A stretch of 64,000 nucleotides of DNA from Ignavibacteria bacterium (GTDB lineage Bacteria > Bacteroidota > Ignavibacteria > Ignavibacteriales > Melioribacteraceae): assembly GCA_009773205.1 (NCBI GenBank), contig WPAE01000006.1, positions 1 through 64,000 of the forward strand, given 5' to 3'. A program made the position numbers and the translations under genes. Below are positions 27,018 through 36,346 of the stretch, one piece after another (within the stretch, counting starts at the first letter, position 1; each line of letters opens with the position of its first letter). Under the pieces are notes generated by a model that was given only the letters and a program-made list of their open reading frames with translations, made no database searches and had not been told where the DNA came from.

Positions 27018-27887
27018 TTACTTCTTTTCATCGCTAAGATGAAAACGTTTGAACTGAATTAACTTTGCCTTTGTAGCGTGCTTCTGGTTAAACTCTTCGA
27101 TAAGAGTAGAAACTTTCTTCGAGTTATCCTTAACAAAAGCCTGCTCAAACAAACAATTTTCTTCATAATACTTATTTAGCTTGCCAGCAGCAATCTTTTC
27201 TAAGATTTGTTCCGGCTTGCCTTCTTTGCGAGCTAATTCTTTATAGATTTCCATTTCTTTTTCGATCAAAGTTTTATCAACCTCTTCGCGGTAAACAGAA
27301 ATTGGTCTCATAGCTGCAACTTGCATTGCAAAATCTTTTAATATAGGTGTAAACTCTGCTGCTTTATCACCCTGAATATTTTCTGCAGAAATTAAAACAC
27401 CAAGTTTACTGCCATGATGAATATAATCTACAATAACACCATTATCCGCTTTTTCTATTGTAAAACGGGAAACTTGAATCTTTTCACCAATCTTTCCTAT
27501 TAAAGAGTTTAATTCATCAGATAAATTTTTTCCATTAACAGATAATGTCATTAATGCTTCAACATCTGCCGGTTGATTAGTTATTACTGCTTCTAAAGCT
27601 AAATTTGCAAAACTAGCAAAGTCTTCATTCTTAGCTACAAAATCTGTTTCGCAATTAACTTCAATCATTACGGCAGATTTTCCATCATCGAAAATCTTAG
27701 TTAAAACAACTCCTTCGTTAGCTGCTCTTTCAGCACGTTTTGCAGCAACAGCAGCTCCTTTCTTTCTTAAAATATCAATAGCAACTTCTAAATCACCGTT
27801 AGAATCTTCAAGCGCTTTTTTACAGTCAATCATTCCTGCGCCGGTTTTATCTCTTAATTCTTTCACTTGTTGTGCACTAACTGCCAT
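27018..27887 (-). CDS. tsf: Elongation factor Ts
   Basis: VKELRDKTGAGMIDCKKALEDSNGDLEVAIDILRKKG. Confidence 0.97.
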   Translation of the reverse strand: MAVSAQQVKELRDKTGAGMIDCKKALEDSNGDLEVAIDILRKKGAAVAAKRAERAANEGVVLTKIFDDGKSAVMIEVNCETDFVAKNEDFASFANLALEAVITNQPADVEALMTLSVNGKNLSDELNSLIGKIGEKIQVSRFTIEKADNGVIVDYIHHGSKLGVLISAENIQGDKAAEFTPILKDFAMQVAAMRPISVYREEVDKTLIEKEMEIYKELARKEGKPEQILEKIAAGKLNKYYEENCLFEQAFVKDNSKKVSTLIEEFNQKHATKAKLIQFKRFHLSDEKK

Positions 27888-28007
27888 AAAACTAATTCCT
27901 TGTAATTACTATGTTAATAAATCTAATCTCTTTTAGAGAGAAATATTCGCAACTAATTTGCTTTCTACAAGCACATGATAATTTGTTACTCGTCTGCCAA
28001 AAGCGGC

Positions 28008-28940
28008 TTAATTTTCTGATTTCTTTTCTGTTGGTTTTTCTTCATGTTTTACTTCAGGTACTGCTGCCGGTTTAGATTCGCTCTTATGAAAAGGTTTTCT
28101 ATCTGTTCTGGGTTTTCTATCTCCGCTTCCTCGTCTGTCATCACGACCTTCAAACTTAACGCGGCGAACTTTTCCTTTACCATCTTTCTTATCAACTTCT
28201 TCTTCAATTTTATTAGTCTTTTCACCTTCGGCAATTTCGTGTGCTTTTAATTCTTTAGCTTTAGCAGCACCTTCAATAACAGCATCTGCTATAACTCTTC
28301 CAATAATTTCTACTGCACGAGCTGCATCATCATTAGCCGGAATTACATAATCAATAGGATTAGGATCGCAGTTAGTATCCACAATTGCAAATACCGGAAT
28401 GTTTAATCTCTTTGCTTCATTTACTGCAATAGATTCCTTTTTAACATCAACAATAAACAATGCGCCTGGAAGTTTACCCATTGTTTCTACGCCATCAAGT
28501 AGTTTTCTTAGTTTATCTCTTTCGCGCGATTTTAACAAACGCTCTTTTTTTGTAATCTTCTCGAACGTACCGTCACTTTCCATTTTATCAATCAATTGCA
28601 AACGTTTAATGCTTTTGCGTATTGTTGAAAAATTTGTTAGCATTCCGCCAAGCCAGCGTTCGCTAACCCAATTGCTATCGCTTCTTTTAGCCTCTTGCGC
28701 AATTACTCCTTTTGCCTGTTTCTTTGTGCCAACAAAAAGAATTCTTTTACCTTGAGAAACAATTTCTGTCATTGCATCTGCTGCTGCGTCAATAGCGTCG
28801 GAAGTTTTCTTTAGATCAATTATATGAATTCCATTCTTCTCCATAAAAATGAATGGTTTCATTTTGGGGTTCCATCTGCGAGTTAAGTGCCCGAAATGTG
28901 CACCTGATTCGATGAGTTCGGTGAGTTGTACTCTTGCCAT
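28008..28940 (-). CDS. rpsB: 30S ribosomal protein S2
   Basis: LIESGAHFGHLTRRWNPKMKPFIFMEKNGIHIIDL; basic C-terminal extension. Confidence 0.97.
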   Translation of the reverse strand: MARVQLTELIESGAHFGHLTRRWNPKMKPFIFMEKNGIHIIDLKKTSDAIDAAADAMTEIVSQGKRILFVGTKKQAKGVIAQEAKRSDSNWVSERWLGGMLTNFSTIRKSIKRLQLIDKMESDGTFEKITKKERLLKSRERDKLRKLLDGVETMGKLPGALFIVDVKKESIAVNEAKRLNIPVFAIVDTNCDPNPIDYVIPANDDAARAVEIIGRVIADAVIEGAAKAKELKAHEIAEGEKTNKIEEEVDKKDGKGKVRRVKFEGRDDRRGSGDRKPRTDRKPFHKSESKPAAVPEVKHEEKPTEKKSEN

Positions 28941-29050
28941 TATTACTCCTGTTTAACTTCTACTCTCTTCAACTTTGCCCTTAATCCATTTTCTAGTAGG
29001 ACACAGGAGGCAAATCCGAGAGTATGAATGATTTTATATAAATAAGTTGA

Positions 29051-29437
29051 TTATCTCTTTGAGAATTGGAAGCGTTTACGCGCTTTTTTCTGTCCATATT
29101 TTTTACGCTCAACCATTCTAGGATCTCTTTTAAGTAATCCTTCAGATTTTAGCGCTGGGCGGAAATCAGCGTTCATTTCTTCTAAAGCTCTTGCAATACC
29201 TAAACGGATAGCATCTGATTGACCGTTAGTGCCGCCTCCATTAGTGTTTGCAAAAACATCATACTTTCCACTTGTTTCTGTAACTACAAATGGCATAAGA
29301 ACATTGTCTCTTTGCTCTTTCATCGGGAAGTAGTTTTCAAATGCTCTATCGTTAATTGTAACTTTTCCGGAGCCTGTTCTTAAATAGACTCTGGCTACAG
29401 CATCTTTTCTTCTACCAACATAAATTTTATCTATCAT
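29051..29437 (-). CDS. rpsI: 30S ribosomal protein S9
   Basis: [24 protein letters not shown]...[17 protein letters not shown]. Confidence 0.97.
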   Translation of the reverse strand: MIDKIYVGRRKDAVARVYLRTGSGKVTINDRAFENYFPMKEQRDNVLMPFVVTETSGKYDVFANTNGGGTNGQSDAIRLGIARALEEMNADFRPALKSEGLLKRDPRMVERKKYGQKKARKRFQFSKR

Positions 29438-29449
29438 TAAAAAGCTCCA

Positions 29450-29890
29450 TTAAAAACTTAATACTTCAGGCATTTGTGCGCTGTGCGGATGAGAATCACC
29501 GGCATATACTTTTAACTTCTTGCCTAATCTTTTTCCGAGTTTAGTTTTTGGCAGCATGCCCTTTACAGCATTTTCTACAACCCAAGATGGGTTTTTTGCC
29601 ATAACTTCGGAGTAAGAGCGAAATTTAGCACCGCCGGGATACATAGAATGAGAGAAATACTCTTTTTGAGTTTCTCTTTTTCCTGTCATGCGTATTTTAT
29701 CTGCGTTGATAACTACAACAAAATCTCCAGCATCCATGTTAGGTGTAAAAAACGGTTTGTTTTTCCCGCGTATTACGCGTGCAACCTGTGCGGCTAAGCG
29801 TCCTAAAACCTGATCTTTTGCATCAACCACGTACCATTTCTGATTGGCATCTTCCGGTTTGATGAATCTTGTAATTCTTTCTTGCTTCAA
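29450..29890 (-). CDS. rplM: 50S ribosomal protein L13
   Basis: KWYVVDAKDQVLGRLAAQVARVIRGKNKPFFTPNMDAGDFVVVINA; likely TTG start at 29890 after GGAGGA (track start 29908). Confidence 0.9.
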   Translation of the reverse strand: MKQERITRFIKPEDANQKWYVVDAKDQVLGRLAAQVARVIRGKNKPFFTPNMDAGDFVVVINADKIRMTGKRETQKEYFSHSMYPGGAKFRSYSEVMAKNPSWVVENAVKGMLPKTKLGKRLGKKLKVYAGDSHPHSAQMPEVLSF

Positions 29891-30176
29891 AACTTCCTCC
29901 AAACACAAAATAACTATTTTTCAAGGGGTGTAAATATATTGGCACGAAGTTAGAATGTCAAGAAATGCAGACATTTTATTTTTAAGCTCTGTTTTGATGC
30001 TTGATACTGGATAAAACTAAACTGCATGACTTAAGCGTAGGAAAATGACGACTAAATTTTAATTGCCATAAGCTAATAAGCGAGCCATAGAAAACGCAAA
30101 TCCTGCAAAGCCTTGATATTTTTTAGAAGCTCTCGAAACCATTTTTGCTTAACTTTGCGGCAAATATTGGCAAAAA

Positions 30177-31211
30177 ATGAAAATACTTGTTACTGGTGGC
30201 TCGGGATTCCTTGGAATTAACCTAATCAGATTCTTGCTTAACAGAAATCACGAAATCGTTTCGCTCGATATAGCGGATTTCGATTACCCGGAAAAAGATA
30301 AAATCAAAATAATAAGAGGAGACATTCGTGATAAACAAAAGGTAGAAGAAGCTGTTTCGATAGTTGAAATTATTATTCATGCTGCGGCTGCTTTACCTCT
30401 TTACACACCTGATGATATTCACACAACAGATGTTATAGGAACAAAAAACCTTCTTGAGGCGGCAGAAAAGTACGAAGCCAAGCGATTTATTCACATTTCT
30501 TCCACTGCTGTTTACGGAATTCCAGATCATCATCCTATCTACGAAACCGACAAACTTGATGGCGTTGGTGCTTACGGGAAAGCGAAAATTGAAGCCGAGA
30601 ATGTTTGTCTTGAGTTTCGGGTAAAAGGAATGTGCGTTCCAATTCTCCGCCCAAAATCTTTTATTGGACCAGAACGGCTTGGAGTGTTTGCACTTTTTTA
30701 TGATTGGGCAAAAGATGGAAAAGGTTTTCCTATGATTGGTGAAGGCAACAATCGTTATCAATTGTTGGATGTTGAAGACTTATGTGAATCAATTTATCAG
30801 TGCATTGTGTTAGATTGCCAAAAAGTGAATAACACATTTAATATCGGGGCAAAAGAATTCGCGACAATGAAGGAAGATTATCAAGCTGTTTTGGATTATG
30901 CAGGCTTCGGAAAAAAGATTGCTCCTCTTCCGGAAAAACCGATAATTGCAACACTAAAATTGCTCGAAACGATGAAACTTTCTCCTCTTTACAAATGGGT
31001 TTACGAAACTGCTTCAAAAGATTCTTTCGTTTCCATAGAAAAAGCAGAAAGAGTTTTGGGTTTTTCTCCAAAGCATTCTAACAAAGATGCTTTGATAAGA
31101 AATTTCAAATGGTATTTAGAACATCTTGATTCATTTAAAAGGCAAAGTGGAATTAGCCACCGCGTTCCTTGGAAACAAGGTATTTTAAAACTTGCCAAGA
31201 GGTTTTTCTAA
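30177..31211 (+). CDS. NAD-dependent epimerase/dehydratase
   Basis: ILVTGGSGFLGINLIRFLLNRNHEIVSLDIAD...STAVYG...YGKAKIEAE. Confidence 0.9.
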   Translation: MKILVTGGSGFLGINLIRFLLNRNHEIVSLDIADFDYPEKDKIKIIRGDIRDKQKVEEAVSIVEIIIHAAAALPLYTPDDIHTTDVIGTKNLLEAAEKYEAKRFIHISSTAVYGIPDHHPIYETDKLDGVGAYGKAKIEAENVCLEFRVKGMCVPILRPKSFIGPERLGVFALFYDWAKDGKGFPMIGEGNNRYQLLDVEDLCESIYQCIVLDCQKVNNTFNIGAKEFATMKEDYQAVLDYAGFGKKIAPLPEKPIIATLKLLETMKLSPLYKWVYETASKDSFVSIEKAERVLGFSPKHSNKDALIRNFKWYLEHLDSFKRQSGISHRVPWKQGILKLAKRFF

Positions 31212-31213
31212 TA

Positions 31214-31744
31214 ATGGAAACAAATATTACAATTCGTAAATGGAACGAGAATGATGCAGAAGCTGTTCGCAATGTTTTGCAGCAATCTTGGCAAGACACT
31301 TATTCATCATTCATTCCTAAAAATGATTTGGATTTTTATCTTGATAAAACTTACTCTGTAGATTTGCTAAAACAAGCAAATGAAAATCTTGCTTTTACCT
31401 GTTTCGTATCTGAAGCAAATAATAAAGTGTGCGGCTGGCTTAAACTTTACGACTGCATAGAAGAAAAGCGATTCTATCTTTCTTCGATTTATGTTTTGCC
31501 GGAATATCAAAAATTAAAAATTGGAATAAAGTTTTTTGAATTGGCTTGTAGTACAGCAATAGAAAAACATTATAAAGAAATTTACATAGGAGTAATGGTG
31601 CATAATGAGCGGGTTTTAAACTGGTATAAAAAACTCGGGTTCGTCTTCATCGAAGAAAAGCCGTTTAGTATGGGAGATACTTTTGTTCCTCATTTAATCG
31701 GTAAGAAAATTTTAGATAAATTAGCCTACTCTAAAAAGCCATGA
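31214..31744 (+). CDS. GNAT family N-acetyltransferase
   Basis: ITIRKWNENDAEAVRNVLQQSW...LSSIYVLPEYQKLKIGIKFFELA...GVMVHNERVLNWYKKLGF. Confidence 0.88.
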   Translation: METNITIRKWNENDAEAVRNVLQQSWQDTYSSFIPKNDLDFYLDKTYSVDLLKQANENLAFTCFVSEANNKVCGWLKLYDCIEEKRFYLSSIYVLPEYQKLKIGIKFFELACSTAIEKHYKEIYIGVMVHNERVLNWYKKLGFVFIEEKPFSMGDTFVPHLIGKKILDKLAYSKKP

Positions 31745-31792
31745 TTATTAAAAAATGTTGTTTTCGACTTATCCGCCCAACCCTCATAAAAC

Positions 31793-31820
31793 GGCAGGCG
31801 GGTTTGATTCGGCTCATAAA
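31793..31820. repeat. Half copy of the 7151 inverted-repeat element
   Basis: ggcaggcgggtttgattcggctcataaa; one mismatch to GGCAGGCGGGTTAGATTCGGCTCATAAA. Confidence 0.75.
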
Positions 31821-31857
31821 TAATTTTTATCTTTGCGCACAAAAAAAGGAGAAATAA

Positions 31858-32886
31858 ATGGCAACGAAACAAGATTATCTTAAAGAAGTGATTAAACATA
31901 TAGACATTAAAGAGCACAATGTTATTAAACTTGTAGATTCAATGGAAGCGATGGCATTTAGCGCACGCGATTTAAACCGCGCAGCTCAGATTTACGATAT
32001 GATGTTAAAGGATAAAGACTGCGCAATTATTTTAACATTAGCAGGCAGCTTATTTAGTGCCGGTTTAAAAAAAGTAGTTTTTGACTTAGTTAACAACAAT
32101 ATGGTTGATGCTATTGTTTCTACAGGCGCAATTATGGTTGATCAAGATTTCTTTGAAGCGCTTGGTTTTAAGCATTACATTGGTACACCGTTTGTTGATG
32201 ATAACGAAATGCGTGATTTACACATTGACCGCATTTACGATACTTTTATTGATGAAGACGAATTGCGCATTTGTGATGATACAACAGCAATAATTTTCGA
32301 TTCACTCGAACCGCGTCCATATTCATCACGCGAATTGCTTTGGCATTTTGGTAAATACTTAGAAGATAACGGCGGACCAAAAGTTGATGATAGTGTTGTT
32401 TACACTGCATACAAAAAGAATGTGCCGATTTTTGTTCCGGCATTTTCTGATTGCTCTGCCGGCTTTGGTATTGTAATGCATCAAGTAAAAAATCCCGATA
32501 AGCATGTTTCTATAGACAGCGGAAAAGATTTTCTTGAATTAACACAAGTAAAGCTTAAGAACAAAGAAACCGGAATCTTTATGATAGGCGGCGGCGTTCC
32601 GAAAAACTTTACTCAAGATATTGTTGTTGCGGCGGATCTATTACAAGAAGATGCCCCAATGCACAAATACGCTATTCAAATTACTGTTGCAGATGTTCGT
32701 GATGGCGCTCTTTCTTCTTCAACACTTAAAGAAGCAAGTTCTTGGGGCAAGGTAGAAACAACATTTGAGCAGATGGTTTATAGCGAAGCAACGCTGGCAA
32801 TGCCATTAATTGCAGGTTATGGTTATCATAAAGGCAGCTGGAAAAACAGAACTGCAAAAGAATTAACAAAGATTTACGCTAAGTAA
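31858..32886 (+). CDS. Deoxyhypusine synthase-family protein
   Basis: LAGSLFSAGLKKVV..., FMIGGGVPKNFTQD, LKEASSWGKVETTFEQMVYSEATLAMPLIAG. Confidence 0.88.
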   Translation: MATKQDYLKEVIKHIDIKEHNVIKLVDSMEAMAFSARDLNRAAQIYDMMLKDKDCAIILTLAGSLFSAGLKKVVFDLVNNNMVDAIVSTGAIMVDQDFFEALGFKHYIGTPFVDDNEMRDLHIDRIYDTFIDEDELRICDDTTAIIFDSLEPRPYSSRELLWHFGKYLEDNGGPKVDDSVVYTAYKKNVPIFVPAFSDCSAGFGIVMHQVKNPDKHVSIDSGKDFLELTQVKLKNKETGIFMIGGGVPKNFTQDIVVAADLLQEDAPMHKYAIQITVADVRDGALSSSTLKEASSWGKVETTFEQMVYSEATLAMPLIAGYGYHKGSWKNRTAKELTKIYAK

Positions 32887-32897
32887 TTTTTTCTTGT

Positions 32898-32936
32898 AAA
32901 ACAAGAGCCGCTTTTATTAAGCGGCTCTTGTTTTTA
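32898..32936 (+). terminator. Rho-independent terminator
   Basis: AAAACAAGAGCCGCTT-ttatt-AAGCGGCTCTTGTTTT perfect 16-bp stem. Confidence 0.9.
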
Positions 32937-33003
32937 GCAAAGGCTGATTAGGGATTTGCTAAATTTTTTGTTTCACAAAACAGAGTTACAAACGACAGAA
33001 TAA

Positions 33004-33708
33004 TTATAACTCGCCTGTAATTGGATTTAGCACAATCTCTTCTGCAACAAGGTTGGTTTTCTCTTCGTAGATTCTAAAAATTAACTTAGCAATTGCTTCG
33101 GCATTCATCATTTTTTCAGAATATTTTGCCAAAGTTTTTTCGGGCCAAATTTCTGTTGCTGTGGCTCCGGGAGAAACATTTATCACTCTAATATTTTTAT
33201 CGCGCAGCTCTTCTCTAACTACTTTTGCAAAAGCTAATAATCCCGATTTTGAAGCCGAGTAAGCGCTGCTGCCTGTAAATATTTTTTGTGTAACTACAGA
33301 AAGAATGTTAATGATTGTTCCACTTTGTCTTTCGATCATTTCTGGTAAGACACTTTTGGTTGTGTAAACTGAACCAAGAAGATTTGTTTGAATTATTTGC
33401 TCAATAGAATCAAGTGAATCATCAACAATTTTTTTGAACGAAGTTATACCTGCATTGTTGATAAGGGTTACTATTTCATATTCTTGAGAAAGTTTTTTAT
33501 AAACTTCTTCTACGTTGGATTTATCCGAGACATCCATTTTGATTGGGAGAAAAAGTACACCTAATTTTTCAGTAAGTTCATTCAGCAAATCAATTCTTCT
33601 CGAAGAGCCGGCGACCAAAATACCGTTAGCAACAAACACTTCTGCAATTGCTTTTCCAATACCGGAGCTTGCGCCGGTAAGCCAAACAATTTTTTTCTTT
33701 TCTGTCAT
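33004..33708 (-). CDS. SDR family oxidoreductase (sepiapterin reductase-like candidate)
   Basis: TGASSGIGKAIAEVF, LINNAGITSF, YSASKSG; overlaps folE by 1 nt (TAATG). Confidence 0.85.
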   Translation of the reverse strand: MTEKKKIVWLTGASSGIGKAIAEVFVANGILVAGSSRRIDLLNELTEKLGVLFLPIKMDVSDKSNVEEVYKKLSQEYEIVTLINNAGITSFKKIVDDSLDSIEQIIQTNLLGSVYTTKSVLPEMIERQSGTIINILSVVTQKIFTGSSAYSASKSGLLAFAKVVREELRDKNIRVINVSPGATATEIWPEKTLAKYSEKMMNAEAIAKLIFRIYEEKTNLVAEEIVLNPITGEL

Positions 33709-34271
33709 TAGATTCTCTTTGCAATTAGATCTAAGAACTCGCTTCTTGTTCTTGCATCTGATTTAAATATTCCGTGCATCGCGCTTGTTGTAGTAATGGA
33801 ATTTTGTTTTTGAACTCCGCGCATCATCATGCACATGTGATAACCTTCTGCAACAACAGCTACGCCGCGCGGCAGAAGATATTTCTCAACAGTATCGGCT
33901 ATTTCTTGTGTCATTCTTTCTTGAACTTGAAGTCTTCTTGCAAAAACATCAACTATGCGTGGAATTTTACTCAAACCAATAATCTTGCCTTTTGGAATAT
34001 AAGCAATGTGAATTTTACCGTAAAAGGGAAGCAGGTGATGCTCGCACAAACTGTAAAAATCAATGTCTTTTACTATAACCATTTCATCATACTTCTCTCT
34101 AAAAATGGCATCGTTCAAAATCTCGTCTATATTTTTAGAATATCCGTCAGTAAGAAATTCAAAAGATTTAGCCACACGCGATGGGGTTTTTAGCAGCCCT
34201 TCTCTTTTTGAATCTTCTCCAATCTCTTCTAAAATAGTTTTTATGCACTCTTCAACCTTTGAGTAATTCAT
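33708..34271 (-). CDS. folE: GTP cyclohydrolase I
   Basis: [32 protein letters not shown]...[22 protein letters not shown]. Confidence 0.96.
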   Translation of the reverse strand: MNYSKVEECIKTILEEIGEDSKREGLLKTPSRVAKSFEFLTDGYSKNIDEILNDAIFREKYDEMVIVKDIDFYSLCEHHLLPFYGKIHIAYIPKGKIIGLSKIPRIVDVFARRLQVQERMTQEIADTVEKYLLPRGVAVVAEGYHMCMMMRGVQKQNSITTTSAMHGIFKSDARTRSEFLDLIAKRI

Positions 34272-34684
34272 TAACTAACCTTCCCTTTGTATTCTACAAA
34301 ATTGTTTTCAGTCTCTTTTAGTTTTACAGAAAAAAGATTTCCATTTGGAATTTTGTTTTCCAGCTCTTCCCAAATTGAGATGGCAATGTTTTCCGCAGTT
34401 GGAATTTTGCCTGTTAAAAAATTAACGTCAAGATTCAAATTTTTGTGGTCAACTTTGCTAATCACATTATCTATAATAATTTGTTTGAGCAGTTTTAGAT
34501 CCATTAAATAACCGGTTTTAGAATCAACTTCACCGCAAATTGTAATTTCGAGTACATAATTGTGCCCATGTCCGTTTTCGTTACTGCATTTTCCAAACAA
34601 TGAATAGTTTTCTTCTTCTGTAAGATTTGGATTGAACAAACGGTGTGATGCAGAAAAAACTTCTCTTCGAGTTACATAAACCAT
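34271..34684 (-). CDS. 6-pyruvoyltetrahydropterin synthase (PTPS) family
   Basis: FSASHRL..., [49 protein letters not shown]-x5-HGH spacing. Confidence 0.9.
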   Translation of the reverse strand: MVYVTRREVFSASHRLFNPNLTEEENYSLFGKCSNENGHGHNYVLEITICGEVDSKTGYLMDLKLLKQIIIDNVISKVDHKNLNLDVNFLTGKIPTAENIAISIWEELENKIPNGNLFSVKLKETENNFVEYKGKVS

Positions 34685-34688
34685 ATTA

Positions 34689-35148
34689 TTATCCTTTAAT
34701 TACTTTTAAAACTTCTTCTACGTGTCCGCTTACTTTCACTTTAGAAAAAATGTGCAGAATCTTTTCTTCTTCATCTATCACAAAGGTAGTTCTTTCAATT
34801 CCCATATATTTTTTGCCATACATGCTTTTCTCTTTCCATACTTTATATCTATTTAAAATTTTTTTGCTTTCATCGCTTAGTAAAATAAATGGCAGGCTAT
34901 ACTTTTCGATAAACTTTTTGTGGATGCTCGCTGAATCAGCGTTTACACCAATTATAACGGCATTCAACTTGCTGAAATCTGGAAACGCATCACGGAAATT
35001 GCATGCTTCTTGTGAGCAGCCGGAAGTCATATCCTTTGGATAGAAATATAGAATTACTTTTTTCCCTCTGAAATCTCTTAAAGAAACATTTCTTCCGTTT
35101 GAGTCTGCAAGATTAAATGCGGGAGCTTTCTTTCCAACTTCGAGCATA
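34689..35148 (-). CDS. Peroxiredoxin (BCP/PrxQ type)
   Basis: VGKKAPAFNLADSNGRNVSLRDFRGKKVILYFYPKDMTSGCSQEACNFRD; start likely near 35148 rather than the track's 35246. Confidence 0.88.
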
Positions 35149-35205
35149 AATTCCTCTTTTAATTTCTCAACACAACACGTTGAGTTTTTAGTTCCGTTTA
35201 AAATA

Positions 35206-35236
35206 AAAAAGGAGACGTAAATAGTCTCCTTTTTCT
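35206..35236 (-). terminator. Hairpin terminator between peroxiredoxin genes
   Basis: AAAAAGGAGAC-gtaaata-GTCTCCTTTTT. Confidence 0.65.
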
Positions 35237-35252
35237 TTTCAAACAAAACAGA

Positions 35253-35732
35253 TTAGTTTAGATTTTTTAAGCATTCTTGAACTGCGGCATAGTTTGGTTC
35301 TTCGCCGGCGCTTTCAAGAATTTCTGCATATTGAACAAGTCCTTGTTTATCAATTACAAATGCTGAACGTTTAGCAACTCCTTTGAGATCCCACTTGCCT
35401 GCAAGCCACACATCGTAGAAAGCGCCGTAAGCAGGTGAAACTTCTTTGTTGAAATCGCTCAACAAAGGGAAATTGAATTGATACTTATCAACCCAAAGTT
35501 TTTGTGCGAACGGTCCATCAACGCTAATGCCTAAAACTTGTGCATTGAGACCTTCATAATCTTTCATACTGTCTCTTGTAGAGCATAATTCTTTTTCACA
35601 AACACCAGTTCCAACTGCGGGAAAGAATAACAACACAACATTCTTTCCTTTATAATCCGAAAGATTATGCGTTTGGTTTGATGTATCTTTTAATGAAAAA
35701 TTTGGTGCTGCATCTCCAACTTTAATTGCCAT
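35253..35732 (-). CDS. Peroxiredoxin (redoxin domain)
   Basis: VGDAAPNFSLKDTSNQTHNLSDYKGKNVVLLFFPAVGTGVCEKELCSTRD. Confidence 0.9.
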   Translation of the reverse strand: MAIKVGDAAPNFSLKDTSNQTHNLSDYKGKNVVLLFFPAVGTGVCEKELCSTRDSMKDYEGLNAQVLGISVDGPFAQKLWVDKYQFNFPLLSDFNKEVSPAYGAFYDVWLAGKWDLKGVAKRSAFVIDKQGLVQYAEILESAGEEPNYAAVQECLKNLN

Positions 35733-35742
35733 TTTTAACTCC

Positions 35743-35946
35743 TTAGTCTTTTAGTTTTCTGCCAATTTTTACTTTAACCTGAAACTCAACTTTTCCTTCA
35801 GAGGTAACTCTTCCTCGTTGTTCAAGAACTTCAAACCAGCCAACTTTTTTTTCTGAATTAGCTTCTAAAACCACTTCGCGAACTGCATCTGCAATGCTTT
35901 CTGTTGATATTCCAACGCGTTCTACAACTTCGAATGTCTTTGACAT
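35743..35946 (-). CDS. Dodecin family protein
   Basis: 67 aa, VERVGISTESIADAVREVVLEANSEKKVGWFEVLEQRGRV. Confidence 0.88.
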   Translation of the reverse strand: MSKTFEVVERVGISTESIADAVREVVLEANSEKKVGWFEVLEQRGRVTSEGKVEFQVKVKIGRKLKD

Positions 35947-36052
35947 AATAACTCCATTGTTATATTGAAAAGTTCACTTGTTACAGGCTAAAATAGCTGT
36001 TTATATCCTAACATAAAACAGAAGTAAATTAGTTCGATTGGCGCTAACTTTA

Positions 36053-36151
36053 TTAATCCGCCAGAGGCGGACGAGGGTCAAATTCCCCGCCTCTTGAGGC
36101 GAATAAATAAAATTTGTTTTCAGAAACCTCGCTGCCCCGCCTGCCAAAGCA
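36053..36151. repeat. 99-bp palindrome-containing repeat, intergenic copy
   Basis: 98/99 identical to 55704-55802; contains TCCGCCagaGGCGGA and CCGCCTCttGAGGCG inverted repeats. Confidence 0.92.
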
Positions 36152-36346
36152 ATCAATATTAGTTGCCCCGTTTGCGAGATGAAATTTTTTAAGACAACAG
36201 TTTTTAGAGACGCTCTTAAGTGAACTTAGAAAAGCCATGTTTGTTAATGAGATAGCAACATCCGCCAGATCGAAATAAACTTGGTTGGTTTTGATGAATC
36301 GCTTAATTTGCCAAACAAATTCCAACAATCATTACGAGAGGATACA

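Noticed and set aside
28941-29050. Ribosomal-protein leader RNA between rpsI and rpsB
   Set aside because: No convincing structured motif could be verified by eye.
36053-36328. 91-aa minus-strand ORF upstream of the M28 peptidase
   Set aside because: Mostly antisense reading of the 99-bp repeat; no independent coding evidence.
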